DNA from: Catenulispora sp. GP43
Lineage (GTDB): Bacteria; Actinomycetota; Actinomycetes; Streptomycetales; Catenulisporaceae
Length of the DNA: 64,000 bases
Assembly: GCF_041260665.1 (NCBI RefSeq)
Contig: NZ_JBGCCT010000020.1
Coordinates: 1-64,000 of the forward strand
Direction of reading: 5' to 3'
Under the pieces are notes generated by a model. It searched no databases, was not told the origin of the DNA, and was given only the letters and a program-made list of their open reading frames with translations. The position numbers and the translations under genes were made by a program. Shown piece by piece: positions 30,963 through 40,620 of this stretch (positions are counted from its first letter, which is position 1; every line of letters starts with the position of its first letter).

Positions 30963-33900
30963 ATGGGCACCATCATCGTGAAGCGGCCTCCGCGCGCGGC
31001 CGCACCCCCGCTGCCGGAGGGGCAGGTGGAGCTGGCCGAGCCGCCGGTGCTCGGCGAGCCGGCCACCGCCGATCTGGGCTCGATGCTGGGCATGATGCCG
31101 ATGGCCCTGGGCATGGGCACCATGGCCCTGATGTTCTCGGCGGCCAAGGGGTCGACGAGTACGTACCTGATGTCCGGCATGATGGGCGGCTCCATGGTCT
31201 TCATGGGGCTGGGCCAGGTCGGGCGGCAGGGTCTGGACCGCAAGCGGCGGATGCGTGCCGAGCGCCGCGACTACCTGCGCTATCTGGCCCAGCTGCGGCG
31301 GCAGGCGTTGGAGGCCGCCGAGGCCCAGCGCGCGGCGGTGGGCTGGGACCATCCGGATCCGGCGGCGCTGTGGTCGCTGGCCGCCGGTCCCCGGCTGTGG
31401 GAGCGGCGCGGTACCCACGACGACTTCGCCCGCGTGCGCATCGGGCTCGGGGAGCGGCGGGCCGCGCTGGAGTTCGTGCCGCCGCAGACCAAGCCGATCG
31501 AGGACCTCGAACCGCTGTGCGCGATCTCGCTGCGCCGCTTCAGCCGGGCCCACCAGACCGTCGCCGGGGTGCCGATCGCGCTGGGGCTGCGCAACTTCAC
31601 GTCCGTGGAGTTCGCCGGGGACGGCGCCGCCGCCCTGGGCCTGATGCGTTCGATGCTGGGCCAGCTGGCGGTCTTCCACTCCCCGGATGAGCTGCGGATC
31701 GCGGTGCTCACCGACGAGCCGGGGCTGGCCGAGTGGGACTGGGTCAAGTGGCTCCCGCACGCCGCGCACCCGCAGCGTGAGGACTTCGCCGGTCCCGTGC
31801 CGCTGGTGACCACCGACCACGAGGCCCTGGTGGACCTGCTCGGGCCCGAGGTCGACGAGCGCGGCGAGCACGACCGCGCCGCGGTGCCCGGGGTGGCCGA
31901 GCCCTTCGTCGTGGTGGTCGCGCACCGCACCGCGCTGCCCGGCACGTCCCGGCTGCTGGGCTCGGGCCTGCGCAACACCGTGCTCTTCGACGCCACCGGC
32001 GCGATGACCGGCGGGCCGAAAGTGCTGCGGCTGCACATGGACGACGGCGGTGTCGACTTCCCGGTGGGGGACGACACCGCCCGGGCCGACGCCGACGCCC
32101 TGACCCCGGGCGCGGCGCTGTCGCTGGCCCGGGTGCTGGCGCCGTTCCGCACCGGCGGCGCGGTCGACCTGACCGACAAGCCGCTGGAGAGCGACTTCGA
32201 GCTGACCACGCTGCTGGGCATCCGCAACCCGCGTTCCTTCGACGTGGCGGCCAAGTGGCGCCCCCGGGCCGTGCAGTCGGCGCGGCTGCGGGTGCCGATC
32301 GGCGTCACCGAGGCCGGCGAGGTCGTCGAGCTGGACCTCAAGGAGTCCGCGCAGGGCGGCATGGGGCCGCACGGCCTGCTGATCGGCGCCACCGGCTCCG
32401 GAAAGAGCGAGCTGCTGCGCACCCTGATCGTCGGCCTGGCCGCGACCCACTCCTCCGAGGTCCTGAACCTGGTGCTGGTGGACTTCAAGGGCGGCGCGAC
32501 GTTCATGCACATGGACCGGCTGCCGCACACCTCGGCGGTGATCACCAACCTGGCCGGGGAGCTGCACCTGGTGGACCGGATGCAGGACTCGCTCAACGGC
32601 GAGGTGATCCGGCGCCAGGAACTGCTGCGGGAGAGCGGCTACTCCTCCCAGTTCGACTACGAGAAGGCCCGCGCCGGCGGTGCCCGGCTGGCTCCGCTGC
32701 CCTCGCTGCTGGTGGTCGTCGACGAGTTCTCTGAACTGCTGGCCAGCAAGCCGGAGTTCATCGAGCTGTTCGTGACGATCGGCCGGGTCGGGCGCAGCCT
32801 GGGCGTGCACCTGCTGCTGGCCTCCCAGCGCCTGGACGAGGGGCGCATCCACCGGGTCGAGGGGCACCTGTCCTACCGGGTCGCGCTGCGGACCTTCTCC
32901 TCGATGGAGTCGCGCAGCGTCATCGGCGTGTCCAGCGCCTACGAGCTGCCCTCGGCCCCGGGCAACGGGTACCTCAAGATCGACACGACGAACCTGGTGC
33001 GGTTCAAGGCGGCCTACGTCTCAGGGCCCTGTCCGGCCGGGCCCGAGACGGCCGGCGCCGCCGACCCCGTGGACGCGGTCGCCGCCGAGGTCGCGGAGTT
33101 CGGCGTGGGCCCGCGGCGGTCCCGGTCCGGCGAGCCGGCATTGGTTCCGGTGGTCGCCCCACCCCAGATCGTTGTCGCCGCCCCTGCCGCCACTACCGCC
33201 GCCCCTGCCGCCGAAACCGGCTCGGAATCCGCAGAAGACACCGACAGCCTGCTGGAAGTCCTCGCCGACCGGCTCGCCGACGCCGGCCCGCCGGCCCGCC
33301 AGGTCTGGCTCCCGCCGCTGACCAGCGCGGCGAGCCTGGACGAGCTGCTGCCCGGCATCGTCCCGGACCCGGCGCGCGGCCTGCACGCCGCCGGCTACCC
33401 GGCGCTGGGCGCGCTGCGCGTCCCGGTCGGCATCGTCGACCGGCCCTACGAGCAGTCCCGCGAACTGCTGGTCGCGGATCTGATGGGCGCCGAGGGCCAC
33501 GTCGGCATCGCCGGGGCGCCGCAGAGCGGCAAGTCGACCCTGCTGCGTACCCTGATGCTCTCCCTGGCGCTCACCCACACCCCGCGCGACGTCCAGTTCT
33601 TCTGCCTGGACTTCGGCGGCGGCCTGGTCTCCACCGCGGGCCTGCCGCACGTCGGATCCACCGGCACCCGGCTGGACCGGGACCGCGTGCTGCGTACCGT
33701 GGAGGAGGTCGCGCAGCTGATCGAGGTGCGCGAGGCCCGGTTCGCCGAGCTCGGGCTGGAGTCGATGGCCGCCTACCGCGCGGCCCGGGTGCGCGGGGCC
33801 TTCGAGGACCCCTTCGGCGACCTGTTCCTGGTCGTCGACGGCTGGGCCACGCTGCGCCAGGACTTCGAGGACCTGGAGGCGCGGGTCAACGACATCGCCG

Positions 33901-34970
33901 CGCGCGGCCTGTCCTTCGGCGTGCACCTGGCCGCCGCCGCGGTGCGCTGGTCGGAGTTCCGGCCGCGGCTGCGCGACCTGTTCGGCACGAAGCTGGAACT
34001 GCGCCTGGGCGACCCGATGGAGTCCGAGATCGGCAGCCGGCCGGCCGGCACCGTGCCGCAGCAGCCCGGCCGCGGCCTGACCAAGTCAGGGCACCACTTC
34101 CTGGCGGCCCTGCCGCGTCTGGACGGCGCCGCCGGGATCGAGGACCTGACCACCGCGACCAAGACCGCGGCCGGCGAGCTCGACCTGTTCTGGACCGGGC
34201 CGCGCGCGCCGGGTGTGCGGATGCTGCCGACCCGGCTGCCGGCCTCGCAGCTGCCCGCCCCGACCGGCGACCTGCGCATGTGCCTGGGCTGGGACGAGAA
34301 GCGCCTGCAGCCGGTGTGGCACGACTTCGAGAACTCCCCGAACCTGCTGGTGTTCGGCGACGACCAGACCGGCAAGACCAACGCGCTGCGCCTGGCCATC
34401 AAGGCGATCACCGGCCGCTACACCCCGGCCGAGGCCAGGATCCTGCTCGGCGACCCCGGCCGCGGGCTGCACCAGATGGTCCCCGAGGAGTACCGCGTGG
34501 GGTACGCCGTCGACACCGACTCGCTGGCCTCGCTGGCCGGCAGCGCCGCGGTGTCCATGACGGCGCGGCTGCCCGGCCCGGACGTCACCCCGGAGCAGCT
34601 GCAACGCCGCGACTGGTGGCACGGGCCCAAGCTGTTCGTCGTCATCGACGACTACGACCTGTTCACCACCGGCAACGGCGCCGGCGGCCCGATGGGCCCG
34701 CTGGTGCGGCTGCTCGGCAGCAGCGCGCACATCGGGCTGCGCATCGTGCTGGCCCGCAGTGCCTCCGGCGCTATGCGGGCCATGATGGACCCCGTTCTGC
34801 GCCGGCTGTGGGAGCTCAACACCCCCGCCGTGCTGCTCTCCTACCCGAAGGAGGAGGGCAAGTTCATCGGCGAGGCCAAGCCCCGCTCCCTGCCGCCCGG
34901 CCGGGCCCAGCTGGTCACCCGCCGCGACATCCGGCTGATCCAGACCGGCCTGGTCGGCCTCGACTCCTGA
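30963..34970 (+). CDS. eccC: Type VII secretion ATPase EccC (fused EccCa-EccCb)
   Basis: A 1335-residue FtsK/SpoIIIE-family motor of the ESX/type VII secretion system. Two N-terminal membrane helices (residues ~40-90) precede three ATPase domains. Their Walker A sites are GATGSGKS (near 475), GAPQSGKS (near 850) and GDDQTGKT (near 1132), with acidic Walker B strands LLVVVDEF, LFLVVDGW and LFVVIDDY. All three P-loop lysines are intact, although the second Walker B has DG in place of the usual acidic pair. EccC powers export and recognises the C-terminal tails of WXG100 substrates, which are encoded at 44881-45548. Fused as one protein, as in most actinobacteria outside ESX-1. Confidence 0.96.
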   Translation: MGTIIVKRPPRAAAPPLPEGQVELAEPPVLGEPATADLGSMLGMMPMALGMGTMALMFSAAKGSTSTYLMSGMMGGSMVFMGLGQVGRQGLDRKRRMRAERRDYLRYLAQLRRQALEAAEAQRAAVGWDHPDPAALWSLAAGPRLWERRGTHDDFARVRIGLGERRAALEFVPPQTKPIEDLEPLCAISLRRFSRAHQTVAGVPIALGLRNFTSVEFAGDGAAALGLMRSMLGQLAVFHSPDELRIAVLTDEPGLAEWDWVKWLPHAAHPQREDFAGPVPLVTTDHEALVDLLGPEVDERGEHDRAAVPGVAEPFVVVVAHRTALPGTSRLLGSGLRNTVLFDATGAMTGGPKVLRLHMDDGGVDFPVGDDTARADADALTPGAALSLARVLAPFRTGGAVDLTDKPLESDFELTTLLGIRNPRSFDVAAKWRPRAVQSARLRVPIGVTEAGEVVELDLKESAQGGMGPHGLLIGATGSGKSELLRTLIVGLAATHSSEVLNLVLVDFKGGATFMHMDRLPHTSAVITNLAGELHLVDRMQDSLNGEVIRRQELLRESGYSSQFDYEKARAGGARLAPLPSLLVVVDEFSELLASKPEFIELFVTIGRVGRSLGVHLLLASQRLDEGRIHRVEGHLSYRVALRTFSSMESRSVIGVSSAYELPSAPGNGYLKIDTTNLVRFKAAYVSGPCPAGPETAGAADPVDAVAAEVAEFGVGPRRSRSGEPALVPVVAPPQIVVAAPAATTAAPAAETGSESAEDTDSLLEVLADRLADAGPPARQVWLPPLTSAASLDELLPGIVPDPARGLHAAGYPALGALRVPVGIVDRPYEQSRELLVADLMGAEGHVGIAGAPQSGKSTLLRTLMLSLALTHTPRDVQFFCLDFGGGLVSTAGLPHVGSTGTRLDRDRVLRTVEEVAQLIEVREARFAELGLESMAAYRAARVRGAFEDPFGDLFLVVDGWATLRQDFEDLEARVNDIAARGLSFGVHLAAAAVRWSEFRPRLRDLFGTKLELRLGDPMESEIGSRPAGTVPQQPGRGLTKSGHHFLAALPRLDGAAGIEDLTTATKTAAGELDLFWTGPRAPGVRMLPTRLPASQLPAPTGDLRMCLGWDEKRLQPVWHDFENSPNLLVFGDDQTGKTNALRLAIKAITGRYTPAEARILLGDPGRGLHQMVPEEYRVGYAVDTDSLASLAGSAAVSMTARLPGPDVTPEQLQRRDWWHGPKLFVVIDDYDLFTTGNGAGGPMGPLVRLLGSSAHIGLRIVLARSASGAMRAMMDPVLRRLWELNTPAVLLSYPKEEGKFIGEAKPRSLPPGRAQLVTRRDIRLIQTGLVGLDS

Positions 34971-34993
34971 CAGCCTTGAGAGAGCAGACCTGA

Positions 34994-36409
34994 ATGAACG
35001 CCGCTGCCCCCACCGCCGGCGCCGCCACGCCCCGGCTCGCCCCCGGCGGGACCGACCAGTGCCGCATCACCGTGGCCGGCCCCGAACGCCGGGTCGACCT
35101 CGCCATCCCGGCGAGCGCGACGGTCGGCGAACTGCTGCCGGTCATGGTCCGGCACGCCGCCGGGCCCGACGCCGCCGACCAGGCCTGGGTGCTGCAACGG
35201 CTCGGCGGGGCCGTGCTGGACTTCGGCGCCACCGCCGAGTCCCTGGACCTGCGCGAGGGCGAGGTGCTGTATCTGAGCCCGCAGAGCACGCCGCTGCCCG
35301 AGTTCGACTTCGACGACGTCAGCGTCGGCGTCGCGCACGCGGTCACGGCGCGCGCCGACCGCTGGCGCCCGGCCTTCAGCGCGGTGCTGCTGCTGGTGGT
35401 CTCGGCGCTGGCGGCGGCCGCGTTCGCGATCGGCGTCGCCGGGGTCCATACGGTCTCGACGCGGATCACCCTGTACGCGCTGGCCTGTGTGCTGCTCGCG
35501 GCCGGGGCCGCGGTGCGGACCCGGCGCGGGGCCGACCGGATCGGCGGCACGCTGGTCGGGCTCGGCGCCTGCTGGTTCGCCGCGCTGGCCGGGTTCGCGG
35601 CCCGGCACGGGGCGCACGGCCTGTTCACCGTGGACCGCCAGGCCCTGATGATCACCGGCTGCACGGTCGCCGCGGTCGCGATCGGCGTCGCGGTCGCCGG
35701 ACGGCTGCCCACCGCGGCGTTCGGCGCGGTGGCCGCGACCGGGGTGTGCGCCGCCGGCGGCGCGGCGCTGGCCACCGCGTTCGCCGCCAGCGCCACGGCC
35801 GTCGCCGCGATCCTGGCCGTGGTGCTGTTCGCGGCCACGACGGTGAACCTGCGGATCGCGCTGCGCGTGGCCCGGCTACGAGTCGCACTGCTGCCGCGGA
35901 CCGCCGAGGAACTTCAGGAGGACATCGATCCGGTGCCCGAAGCGCTGGTCACGAAGCAGACCGGGCGCGCGGTGGCGCATCTGGACGCGCTGTTCATCAC
36001 CTGCTCGCTGGTGTACGGCACCGCCTTCGCGCAGCTGGTGCGCCAGCCGGGCTGGGCCGGGGCGACGCTGGCCGGGGTGCTGGGCGTGGCGGTCCTGCTC
36101 CGGGCACGCGGCCTGAACCTGGCCTGGCAGCGGGTGCCGCTGGCGGTGAGCGGGGCGGCCGGGCTGGCGCTGGTGGCGCTGAAGGTCGTCTCGGGCCTGG
36201 GCCCGTCCGGCCGCACGCCGGGCCTGCTGGTGCTGTTGCTGTGCGCCGTCGCGCTGCTGGCGGCGTCCGGCGAGCTGCCCGGACGGCGGCTGCTCCCGGT
36301 CTGGGGCCAGCTCGCCGACAACCTGGAACTGCTGACCTCGCTGGCCCTGCTTCCGTTGCTGCTCCAGGTGTTCCACGTCTATGCCCACTTCCGAGCACTG
36401 ATCAAGTAG
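34994..36409 (+). CDS. eccD: Type VII secretion membrane protein EccD
   Basis: A 471-residue protein with an N-terminal ubiquitin-like domain (residues ~25-100, RITVAGPERRVDLAIPASAT and LREGEVLYLSP), then about eleven hydrophobic helices forming the membrane vestibule of the ESX pore. The cytoplasmic loop RTAEELQEDIDPVPEALVTK is typical of the family. It lies 23 bases after eccC and nine bases before eccB; co-transcription is certain on layout. Confidence 0.95.
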   Translation: MNAAAPTAGAATPRLAPGGTDQCRITVAGPERRVDLAIPASATVGELLPVMVRHAAGPDAADQAWVLQRLGGAVLDFGATAESLDLREGEVLYLSPQSTPLPEFDFDDVSVGVAHAVTARADRWRPAFSAVLLLVVSALAAAAFAIGVAGVHTVSTRITLYALACVLLAAGAAVRTRRGADRIGGTLVGLGACWFAALAGFAARHGAHGLFTVDRQALMITGCTVAAVAIGVAVAGRLPTAAFGAVAATGVCAAGGAALATAFAASATAVAAILAVVLFAATTVNLRIALRVARLRVALLPRTAEELQEDIDPVPEALVTKQTGRAVAHLDALFITCSLVYGTAFAQLVRQPGWAGATLAGVLGVAVLLRARGLNLAWQRVPLAVSGAAGLALVALKVVSGLGPSGRTPGLLVLLLCAVALLAASGELPGRRLLPVWGQLADNLELLTSLALLPLLLQVFHVYAHFRALIK

Positions 36410-36418
36410 GGCCGCCGC

Positions 36419-37882
36419 ATGCAGACCCGACGCGACCACATCCAGGCCTACCAGTTCGCCACCGGCCGCCTGGTCCACGCGCTGACCGCCGGCGATCCCG
36501 GGACCGGGGAGCAGCCGATGCGGCGCGCCAACCTCGGGGTCGTGCTCGGCCTGGTGTGCGCCGTCCTCCTGTCCGGCGGGGCGGTGGTGTTCGGCCTGAT
36601 CTCCCCGGCGCCGGACTTCTCCTGGCGGGCTCAGGGCTCGATCATCGTGGACAAGGACACCGGGACCCGGTACGTGCTGCTCGGCGGGACGCTGCGGCCG
36701 GCGGCGAACTACGCCTCGGCGCGGCTGGCCGGCAGCACCAAGCCGGTGAGCATGGTCGCGCACACGGCGCTGGCCGGGACGCCGGTCGGGTCGCGGATCG
36801 GCATCGCCGGGGCGCCGGAGGGCCTGCCGGCGCCGACCGCGCTGCTGAACGGGGCTTGGGCGCTGTGTCTGGGGCCGGCGGGGTCGGGGGCCGGTTCCGG
36901 GTCTGGTTCTGGGTCTGGTTCTGGTTCCGGGTCTGGGTCCGTTTCCGGCGGCGGGACGGTGACCGATCTGGCCCCGGCCGGCCGCACCGACCCCGCACCC
37001 CAGCGTCCGATCCTGGTCACGGCGGTCGCGGCGGCTTCGAAGACGGCGCTGGGCACGGCCGGGATCTCCGGTGAGTACGTGCTCTGGGGCGCGAAGAAGT
37101 ACCCGGTGCCCAACGCCTCCGTCCTGGCCGCGCTGGGGCTCGGCGACCAGGCGCCGCTGCCGGCCGACGCGGCGTGGCTCGCGCTGCTCGCCACCGGCGA
37201 CCCCATCGGCCCGGCCACGATCCCCGGCGCCGGCGCGCGCGGGCCGAAGATCGCCGGGGCGCAGGCCACGGTCGGGCAGTTGTTCCAGGCGACGGCGGCG
37301 GGGGTCGCGCAGTTCTACGTCCTGCGCACCGACGGTCTGGCGCCGATCACCCGCACGGAGGCGGCGCTGTTCGCCACGGCTCCGGGCTACCATCCGCCGG
37401 TCCAGGTCGGGCCAGCCGACATCGCCGCCGCGCCGGCGTCCTCGGACCAGAGTCTGCTGCGGCGGTTGCCGGATGTACTGTCTTCGACTCCGTATTCGCC
37501 CGACGGGGTGCGGCTGTGCGTGCTCCAGCCGGCGCCGCCGACGCCCACGACGGCTTCGCAGCAGCCGAGCATGCCGCAGATCACCTTGGTGACCGAGGCC
37601 GATCGGCTGCTGCCCGCGAACACGCCGGTGGTGCTTCCGGCGGGCACCGGGCTGCTGGCCGTGACATCGGAGGCGGATCCGCAGACCGGGTCGCCGCGGG
37701 TGTTCCTGATCACCGACGCCGGGAAGCGGTTCGAGCTGGAGGGCAGCGATTCGATCGGGGCCCTGGGGTACACCGGGGCCGTCGGGCACGTCGTGCCGGA
37801 CCCGATTCTCAGCCTGCTGCCGGCCGGGCCCCCGCTCAGCGTCGACGCGGCCCGTCAGGAGCTGCCGTGGTCCGCGGGCTGA
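36419..37882 (+). CDS. eccB: Type VII secretion protein EccB
   Basis: A 487-residue core component. The N-terminal signature QTRRDHIQAYQFATGRLVHA is diagnostic, followed by one transmembrane helix (residues ~39-62) and a large extracytoplasmic domain with the family's repeated folds (for example GSIIVDKDTGTRYVLLGGTL and VPNASVLAALGL). Two cysteines (ALCLGP, RLCVLQ) could form the conserved disulfide. Unusually, a Gly-Ser run of about 25 residues (near 158-182), coded by GGTTCT/GGGTCT hexamer repeats, is inserted in one loop. Its end overlaps the next gene by 16 bases. Confidence 0.94.
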   Translation: MQTRRDHIQAYQFATGRLVHALTAGDPGTGEQPMRRANLGVVLGLVCAVLLSGGAVVFGLISPAPDFSWRAQGSIIVDKDTGTRYVLLGGTLRPAANYASARLAGSTKPVSMVAHTALAGTPVGSRIGIAGAPEGLPAPTALLNGAWALCLGPAGSGAGSGSGSGSGSGSGSGSVSGGGTVTDLAPAGRTDPAPQRPILVTAVAAASKTALGTAGISGEYVLWGAKKYPVPNASVLAALGLGDQAPLPADAAWLALLATGDPIGPATIPGAGARGPKIAGAQATVGQLFQATAAGVAQFYVLRTDGLAPITRTEAALFATAPGYHPPVQVGPADIAAAPASSDQSLLRRLPDVLSSTPYSPDGVRLCVLQPAPPTPTTASQQPSMPQITLVTEADRLLPANTPVVLPAGTGLLAVTSEADPQTGSPRVFLITDAGKRFELEGSDSIGALGYTGAVGHVVPDPILSLLPAGPPLSVDAARQELPWSAG

Positions 37883-40620
37883 GCACCCGGCGCCGCGGCG
37901 GGTCGGCCGCGCTTGCCTGGACCGACCTGGGCGGCGCGGTGCTGCTGCATCCGGTGGCGGGCCCGGATCCGCAGGTGCTCGAACGGTGCGCGGATCTGGC
38001 CGCGCGGCACGAGCCCACGCTCGTCTTCCTGGACCTGCCGCCGATGGCGGGCGTCCGCGACCGGGCCGCCGTCGCGGCGTGCCTGGCCGACCGGCCCGGG
38101 GAGCTGCGGCTGGTCCCGGTCGGTCCGGACCGCTCGGCGGCCGCGACGCTGGCCGAATGGCTCTCGCACCTGCTGGGCCGGGCGGTGCTGGCCCCCGACG
38201 GCGACGCGGCCGAGGTCGCCGACGGCTGGTTCGTCCCGGCCACGGCCGGCGCCGGCTGGACCCGCTACGAACCGGGCCACCTCCCGGTCGCGCACTCCCG
38301 CCGACTCCCCACCCCGGCCTGGGAGGGCCGGCCGTTCGCCGAGCCGCGCGAACTCGGCGGCGGGGTGCGCGTCGAGCCGCTGCCGGCCGGCGCCTGGATT
38401 ACCGGGCCCGGCGCGCCGCAGGCCGCCGACTCGCTGCGCAAGTGGCTGACCGGCGGGCTGCAGATGGACCCCGGCTACCCGCGGGTCGTGGTCGGCCACC
38501 CCGGGCCCGCCTCGGTGCCGCTGGCGGCGGTGAAGGCGTTCTGGGACCAGCTCGACGAGCAGACGCGCCCGATGGTGCGCTTCGCCGAGTTCGGCGCGAC
38601 GGATTCGGCTGATGGTCCGGCCGACGGATCACCGGACCCGGCCGACGAGTCGTTCGGCCAAGCCCTGGCGGACCTGTTCGCCACCCCGGTCGTGGCGGCG
38701 ACCGGGGTGCCGGTGCTGGCGCCGTGGGGATCGGGCGGATCGCGCATCAGGGTGCTGCTGCCGAACGGCGCGATGCACTGGCGACCGTATGTCTGGGATC
38801 TGCGATACCTGCCGCGCGAGCAGGGCAAGGCGCAGGACCCCGAACCGGTCGGCTACCGCGCCCCGATCGAGGGCCTGGCCGAGGTGGCCTCGGGGGTGTA
38901 CGAGTACGCACCGGACGCGGTGCTGGAGGTGACCCGCAGCGGCCTGTGGATGCGGCCCCCGGAGCCGCCCCGCGACGCCTCGGCGGTCCGCGCCGCCCCG
39001 ATCGACCCGGGCCGCAGCCGGGTGTTCCACGCCGCGACCGGAACGGCGGCGGTCGCCGAACGCATGCGCCGCCTGGCCGCCGAGGTGCTGCCGCGCCTGG
39101 AGACCGAGGTCCGCAAGCTCGCCGAGGTGCTGCCCTCTACAGCGGCGATCACGCTGATCCGGGCCGCGGCGGACCCGGCGGCTGCGGGGGCGGTGGCGGC
39201 TTGGGAGCAGGAAGCCGCCGGTTCGGTGGCCGGTGAGATCCATGAAGCTGTTGCGGCGCCTGCCGAAGCGACGGTGGAGGAGCTCGTCGAGGCGGTTGCG
39301 GCGCGCGCTGAGGGCGTCGTCGAAGAGCCCGCCGAGGCGACTGTCGAGGGGCCTATCGAAGCGGTTGCCGCGCCCAGCCTGATCGCCGGGTCGGCTTTCG
39401 CAGACATCGAAGGCGCGGCGGTCCCGGCACTGGTTCCGGTCGTGGAGGCTCCGCCGGTTGCCGAGCAGCCCGCCGAAGCAGTCGCCGAGTTCGCCCCCGC
39501 ACTGCCACCGATCGGCCGCTTCAGCCTGGAAAGTGGTCCGCCATCGCTCGACCTTCCCCTGCCGGCGGTCATAACACCGGCGCCTGTCCTCGCGCCCGCC
39601 GTCGCCGGTCCGGTCCCGCCGCCTCTCGCCCCGGGCCACACCATCGCTCCGACTCAGGTCGTCGCCCCGCCGCCAGCCCCCGAGCCTGTCCGGCCACAAA
39701 CACCGCCCCCGGCCCCCAGACCGCCGGCCGCCCCCCGCTCCGGCGCACGCGTCCAACCCGTCCCCAGCCCCGAGACCACTGCTGTCCCGCCGGCGCGGTC
39801 CCTGGACCTGGAGCGCCAGTGGCTGCGGCGCAACCTCGCCGGGCAGTACGACGCGACCGCCGGCTCCGTCGCCCGCATCCTGTCGGAGTTCCCCGGGCTG
39901 CGCGCGGGTGGGGCGCCGACCGCCGACGTGCTGGTCGACCTGGTCGCCGTCCAGCTCTACCTGTCCGGGCACACCCGCCGGTTCGACGACCTGGTGCGCT
40001 CCGGGGCCGGCGGGCCGCATGTGCCGCTGGCCCGGTGTATCGCCTCCGGGTTGCGGCGGCTGCCCTCGCATCGCGGGCCGGTGCTGATGCGTGCCGAGCT
40101 GACCGAGCGCGATGTGCGCTGGTACGGCGGTCGGAAGGTGGTCACCGAGTGGGCGTTCGCGCCGGGTGTCACCGGCGGGCGGCTGCGGCTGCCCGGTGCC
40201 GTCGAGGTGCTGATCTGGTCGATGACCGCGCGGCGCACCCACCTGGTCGCGCCGGAGCATCCGGATCAGGTGGTCTTCCTGCCGGGAACCAGTTTCAAGG
40301 TGCTGAGTGCCACTACCGACGACGGCCCCAGGGTGCTGCTGCGGGAGCTGTCCGCGTCCGAGGTCGGTGCCGACGGCCGGGTCGAGCCGGGCCGGGTGCC
40401 GCTGGACGACGTGGCGCTCACCGGGCTGGCCGAGGCGGGGGAGCGCTGGCGGCAGGAAGAAGCCCCCGACGAGCTCCCCGAAGAGCTGCGCGGTCGCTAC
40501 GGCAGTCCGCCCGGGCTCATCGTCATCGCCGCTGACGCGACAAAAAGTACTGACGGCTCCGCGACCGACACCACCACCAACCGGCCCCCGGCCACCACAC
40601 CTGGAGGCACGGCCTCATGA
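37867..40620 (+). CDS. T7SS-associated protein with inactive-looking ART-fold C terminus
   Basis: A 917-residue protein starting at a GTG with AGGAG five bases upstream, inside the end of eccB. The N-terminal ~430 residues are two or three alpha/beta domains of no known family (AWTDLGGAVLLHPVAGPDP; RIRVLLPNGAMHWRPYVWDL). Residues ~435-640 are a Glu/Val/Ala- then Pro-rich linker. Residues ~650-830 look like an ADP-ribosyltransferase fold (RGPVLMRAELTERDVRWYGG, VVTEWAFAPGV, PDQVVFLPGTSFKVL). In active ARTs the second block has a serine motif and the third begins with the catalytic Glu; here they read WAFAP and PDQVV, so catalysis is unlikely. It occupies the place where eccE might lie, but I see no EccE features. 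Role probably structural or substrate binding. Confidence 0.72.
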   Translation: MVRGLSTRRRGGSAALAWTDLGGAVLLHPVAGPDPQVLERCADLAARHEPTLVFLDLPPMAGVRDRAAVAACLADRPGELRLVPVGPDRSAAATLAEWLSHLLGRAVLAPDGDAAEVADGWFVPATAGAGWTRYEPGHLPVAHSRRLPTPAWEGRPFAEPRELGGGVRVEPLPAGAWITGPGAPQAADSLRKWLTGGLQMDPGYPRVVVGHPGPASVPLAAVKAFWDQLDEQTRPMVRFAEFGATDSADGPADGSPDPADESFGQALADLFATPVVAATGVPVLAPWGSGGSRIRVLLPNGAMHWRPYVWDLRYLPREQGKAQDPEPVGYRAPIEGLAEVASGVYEYAPDAVLEVTRSGLWMRPPEPPRDASAVRAAPIDPGRSRVFHAATGTAAVAERMRRLAAEVLPRLETEVRKLAEVLPSTAAITLIRAAADPAAAGAVAAWEQEAAGSVAGEIHEAVAAPAEATVEELVEAVAARAEGVVEEPAEATVEGPIEAVAAPSLIAGSAFADIEGAAVPALVPVVEAPPVAEQPAEAVAEFAPALPPIGRFSLESGPPSLDLPLPAVITPAPVLAPAVAGPVPPPLAPGHTIAPTQVVAPPPAPEPVRPQTPPPAPRPPAAPRSGARVQPVPSPETTAVPPARSLDLERQWLRRNLAGQYDATAGSVARILSEFPGLRAGGAPTADVLVDLVAVQLYLSGHTRRFDDLVRSGAGGPHVPLARCIASGLRRLPSHRGPVLMRAELTERDVRWYGGRKVVTEWAFAPGVTGGRLRLPGAVEVLIWSMTARRTHLVAPEHPDQVVFLPGTSFKVLSATTDDGPRVLLRELSASEVGADGRVEPGRVPLDDVALTGLAEAGERWRQEEAPDELPEELRGRYGSPPGLIVIAADATKSTDGSATDTTTNRPPATTPGGTAS

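Noticed and set aside
37867-40620. EccE
   Set aside because: Position fits but there are no N-terminal membrane helices and the sequence resembles none of the EccE features I know; the ART-like tail argues against it.
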